This document shows, piece by piece, positions 52,603-54,848 of a DNA stretch of 54,848 nt. The position numbers and the translations under genes were made by a program. Location of the stretch: contig JAMBOW010000015.1 of assembly GCA_023715865.1 (NCBI GenBank), positions 1 to 54,848 on the forward strand. Reading direction: 5' to 3'. The number at the start of each line of letters is the position of its first letter. Position 1 is the first letter of the stretch. The stretch comes from Neobacillus mesonae (GTDB taxonomy: Bacteria; Bacillota; Bacilli; Paenibacillales; Paenibacillaceae). The notes under the pieces are model-generated. The model was not told where the DNA came from and searched no databases. It saw only the letters and a list, made by a program, of their open reading frames with translations.

Positions 52603-54015
52603 TTAATCCAAGTCATAAATCGAGCCTACTTTTAAACCATACAGCTCGTTATATATTTTTTCCGCAAACGCATCCGTCATGCCGGCAATATAATCAATGA
52701 TCATGTGCTCCCATGTCCATATCGGATGGGGACGTGCCTGATCCTTTTCATACCGCTGAAGCCAGTCTGTCGGAATAATGGACTTTGATGTGACCGGATC
52801 ATTAAAAGCATACCAAAGCCTGCGGATAATCCACTCGCTTCTTTTTTGCAGACGCTGCACTCTCAAATCTTTAATCATCGTGACCCAAGCAAAGCTCTTT
52901 AATACGCTTACTGTACGCAGCATATCCAGATCTTCCTGGCCTTCTTTTACAAAGGTTACCTTCTTCCAGTCTCCTGTATCAATAATTCCAAGCGATGCTA
53001 CGAACAGGCTCACCCAGTAGGCTTTAACCTCTCGCCTAGTACGAGAATAGTCATGATCACAGCCAGGGAGCTTCTCCCCCCATACTCTTAGGAAAGCATT
53101 AAGGACCTCTTCTACTTTCGGCTCGATATGCTCTGGCGTCCAGCCCAACCAGAATGGATCGTCCAGCGTCAAAATCTTATCAATAATCAGCCGTTTAATA
53201 TGAGGATCATGCAAGAAGTGCTCATGCACTTCAATTTTTCCGGCTTTAATCCCGTCCTCAAGGTCATGGGCTGAATAGGCAATGTCATCACACAAGTCCA
53301 TCAGCTGTGCTTCCAGAGTCTTCTGCCCTGTCGGAATTTTCCACTCGCTGCGGATCTTCTGGATGTAGCTCCATTCATGATGGTACATCCCCTTTTTATT
53401 GTCTGTTCCGGGATACGGATATTTATTAATGCCTAGAAGAACGGCATCCGAAAGATTAAGTCCGTCTATATTTTCACGCTTCTCCAAAAACATAATCAGT
53501 CTGAAATTATGGGCATTCCCTTCAAAATGCTCATATTTTCGGCGCATGCTCTCTTCTACTTTCCGATACTGCTGTGAAGACGTTTTGCCTGTTCTTCCCG
53601 GGTCCACGATTGCCAGTGTTTTGTCCTGAATCAGATCGTTTAGTATGCTGCTCAGCACTTCCTCCCCTTTATGTCCGAACGGAGGATGACCAAAATCATG
53701 TGCGATCGAGGCACATTCCACCACCTCGGGGTCGATGATAAGCCCGGGATTGTCTGCATTCTGCTCTTCTGCCTCAGGGTACCGCCGCAGCAAGCTCTTG
53801 GCAGCTTCACGTGCAATCTGAGCAACTTCAAGGGAATGGGTGAGCCGTGTCCGATAATAGTCTCCGGTTCCTGCACCAAACACCTGGGATTTCCCCTGCA
53901 GTCTTCTGAAGGTAGGCGAGTGTATTAATCTTGAATAATCACGCTCAAATGTAGCCCGTGATCCATCTGATTTATTAAGTTCAGGGTATTGTCGATGTTC
54001 TCTCTGTTTCTCCAT
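52603..54015 (-). CDS. dgt: Deoxyguanosinetriphosphate triphosphohydrolase family protein
   Basis: HD-domain dNTP triphosphohydrolase that hydrolyses dGTP, or dNTPs, to the nucleoside and triphosphate. The family start DYSRLIHSPTFRRLQGKSQVF and TRLTHSLEVAQIAREAAK (about 58-75) carry the first His, and CASIAHDFGHPPFGHKGEEVL carries the HD. DLCDDIAYSAHDLEDGIKAG follows. The ATG at 54015 has GGAGG 6 nt before and is preferred over an upstream start at 54075, giving 470 aa. Confidence 0.93.
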   Translation of the reverse strand: MEKQREHRQYPELNKSDGSRATFERDYSRLIHSPTFRRLQGKSQVFGAGTGDYYRTRLTHSLEVAQIAREAAKSLLRRYPEAEEQNADNPGLIIDPEVVECASIAHDFGHPPFGHKGEEVLSSILNDLIQDKTLAIVDPGRTGKTSSQQYRKVEESMRRKYEHFEGNAHNFRLIMFLEKRENIDGLNLSDAVLLGINKYPYPGTDNKKGMYHHEWSYIQKIRSEWKIPTGQKTLEAQLMDLCDDIAYSAHDLEDGIKAGKIEVHEHFLHDPHIKRLIIDKILTLDDPFWLGWTPEHIEPKVEEVLNAFLRVWGEKLPGCDHDYSRTRREVKAYWVSLFVASLGIIDTGDWKKVTFVKEGQEDLDMLRTVSVLKSFAWVTMIKDLRVQRLQKRSEWIIRRLWYAFNDPVTSKSIIPTDWLQRYEKDQARPHPIWTWEHMIIDYIAGMTDAFAEKIYNELYGLKVGSIYDLD

Positions 54016-54129
54016 ATAACTCCTCCAATTGATTTTACAGTGTCCGAAACGCTCCATGGGCCGCTCCAAAATCAAATATATCTTTTATACCACTTTACTG
54101 AATTCGCTTGTACTCGTCCATCCTTTAAA

Positions 54130-54848
54130 CGTTCCATTTTTGACTGTCTCTCTCCAGTTGCTTACGCAAAAGTCGTTCGTCATCCAAAAATTCCACTATG
54201 CGTACTTTTAATACTTCCACTAAAAAGATTGCACGATCACGATTCTTTTAATCTCGATTCTGCTTTGGCACAATTCTTCTGTCCTCGTTCGATCCAGTTT
54301 TGGCTGTCTCTCAGACGTTCCATTTTTGACTGTCTCTCTCCAGTTGCTATCGCAAAAGTCGTTCGTCATCCAAAAATTCCACTATGCGTACTTTTAATAC
54401 TTGCACTAAAAGATTGCACGATCACGATTCTTTTAATCGCGTTTCTGCTTTAGCACAATTCTTCTGTCTTCGTTCGCTCCAGTTTTGACTGTCTCTCAGA
54501 CGTTCCATTTTTGACTGTCTCTCTCCAGTTGCTATCGCAAAAGTCGTTCGTCATCCAAAAATTCCACTATGCGTACTTTTAATACTTCCACTAAAAAGAT
54601 TGCACGATCACGATTCTTTTAATCTCGATTCTGCTTTGGCACAATTCTTCTGTCTTCGTTCGCTCCAGTTTTGACTGTCTCTCAGACGTTCCATTTTTGA
54701 CTGCCTCTCTCCAGTTGCTTACGCAAAAGTCGTTCGTCATCCAAAAATTCCACTATGCGTACTTTTAATACTTGCACTAAAAGATTGCACGATCACGATT
54801 CTTTTAATCGCGTTTCTGCTTTAGCACAATTCTTCTGTCTTCGTTCGC
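54130..54848. repeat. Tandem repeat array of about 186-bp units, two alternating types
   Basis: Four consecutive units begin at 54130, 54316, 54501 and 54687 (lengths 186, 185, 186 and at least 162), each opening CGTTCCATTTTTGACTG. Units 1 and 3 share one set of variants (CTTCCACTAAAAAG, CTCGATTCTGCTTTGG); units 2 and 4 share another (CTTGCACTAAAAG, CGCGTTTCTGCTTTAG), so an A-B dimer of 371 bp is itself repeated. The array runs off the right edge. Each unit has a duplicated TTTTGACTGTCTCTC block at its start and near its end. A single diverged core lies at 41631-41698. Confidence 0.93.

Noticed and set aside
53989..54453. A 154-codon plus-strand ORF over the start of the repeat array
   Set aside because: It spans the dgt 5' region and two repeat units, has no ribosome binding site, and its translation merely echoes the repeat.
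54130..54848. An open frame on the minus strand of each repeat unit ending DDERLLRKQLERD... before a stop
   Set aside because: It looks coding in units 1 and 4, but units 2 and 3 have a TAG inside, and the copy at 41631 has a one-base deletion that shifts the frame. There is no ribosome binding site, so a non-coding repeat is more likely.
1..54848. CRISPR arrays, insertion sequences, prophage genes, tRNA or rRNA genes, and T-box or other known riboswitches
   Set aside because: None was found by eye; the only regular repeats are the long tandem units at the right end, which lack the short direct-repeat and spacer pattern of CRISPR.

Overview
The window looks like chromosomal DNA of an endospore-forming member of the Bacillales, most likely Paenibacillus or a close relative. 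The evidence is a minor acid-soluble spore protein gene (SspH), candidate sigma-G and sigma-K promoters, a CgeB-like gene, spore-type NHEJ genes, strong GGAGG ribosome binding sites and frequent TTG/GTG starts. No rRNA, tRNA, CRISPR array, transposase or prophage was seen. The assignment rests on family recognition by eye, not on a search.

Layout. (1) 36-3185, minus: tsaE-tsaB-rimI-tsaD, the t6A tRNA-modification operon, with 4-nt overlaps, a sigma-A promoter and a terminator. (2) 3202-7734: a sspH operon divergent from a DNA-repair operon of ku, a catechol-dioxygenase-like gene, and LigD split into ligase and polymerase ORFs by one in-frame UGA. (3) 7756-16216: a YitT membrane protein, cardiolipin synthase, a CNNM/CorC protein, an AI-2E family permease, an ABC exporter, a cysteine-pair protein with an almost leaderless promoter, and a 40-aa membrane peptide. 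(4) 16245-30143, minus: a polysaccharide locus. Reading in the direction of transcription it holds the phosphatase, chain-length regulator, tyrosine kinase, GalU, priming transferase, UDP-glucose dehydrogenase, GT2, flippase, pyruvyltransferase, GT4, an Alg14/Alg13-like pair, a nucleotidyltransferase-fold protein, an LCP ligase and VanZ. No Wzy polymerase is visible. (5) 30263-31645: a hypothetical gene, a divergent XRE regulator with palindromic operators, and a 48-aa ORF. (6) 31911-36506: the glutamate synthase large subunit, without gltD beside it. (7) 37102-40200: a YhgE/Pip protein and a TetR regulator, each preceded by the same operator. (8) 40385-48623: a UgtP/MGDG-synthase-like glycosyltransferase, a UPF0173 hydrolase, a SleB-type hydrolase, ThpR, a D-2-hydroxyacid dehydrogenase, an RNA methylase and a chemoreceptor. 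(9) 48835-51434: a CgeB-like glycosyltransferase, a WbsX-like protein and a convergent fibre-like protein, possibly a spore-surface glycan locus. (10) 51526-54015: a luciferase-like monooxygenase and a dGTPase. (11) 54130-54848: a tandem array of about 186-bp units in alternating A/B types that runs off the window; a diverged single copy of its core lies at 41631-41698 in the opposite orientation.

The most interesting signals are: the in-frame UGA inside LigD; the GATAC-N5-GTATC palindrome shared by the XRE/polysaccharide region and the promoter of a 40-aa membrane peptide 15 kb away; the twin TetR operators; the higher-order repeat array with its dispersed copy; and the putative spore-surface fibre/glycosyltransferase locus.
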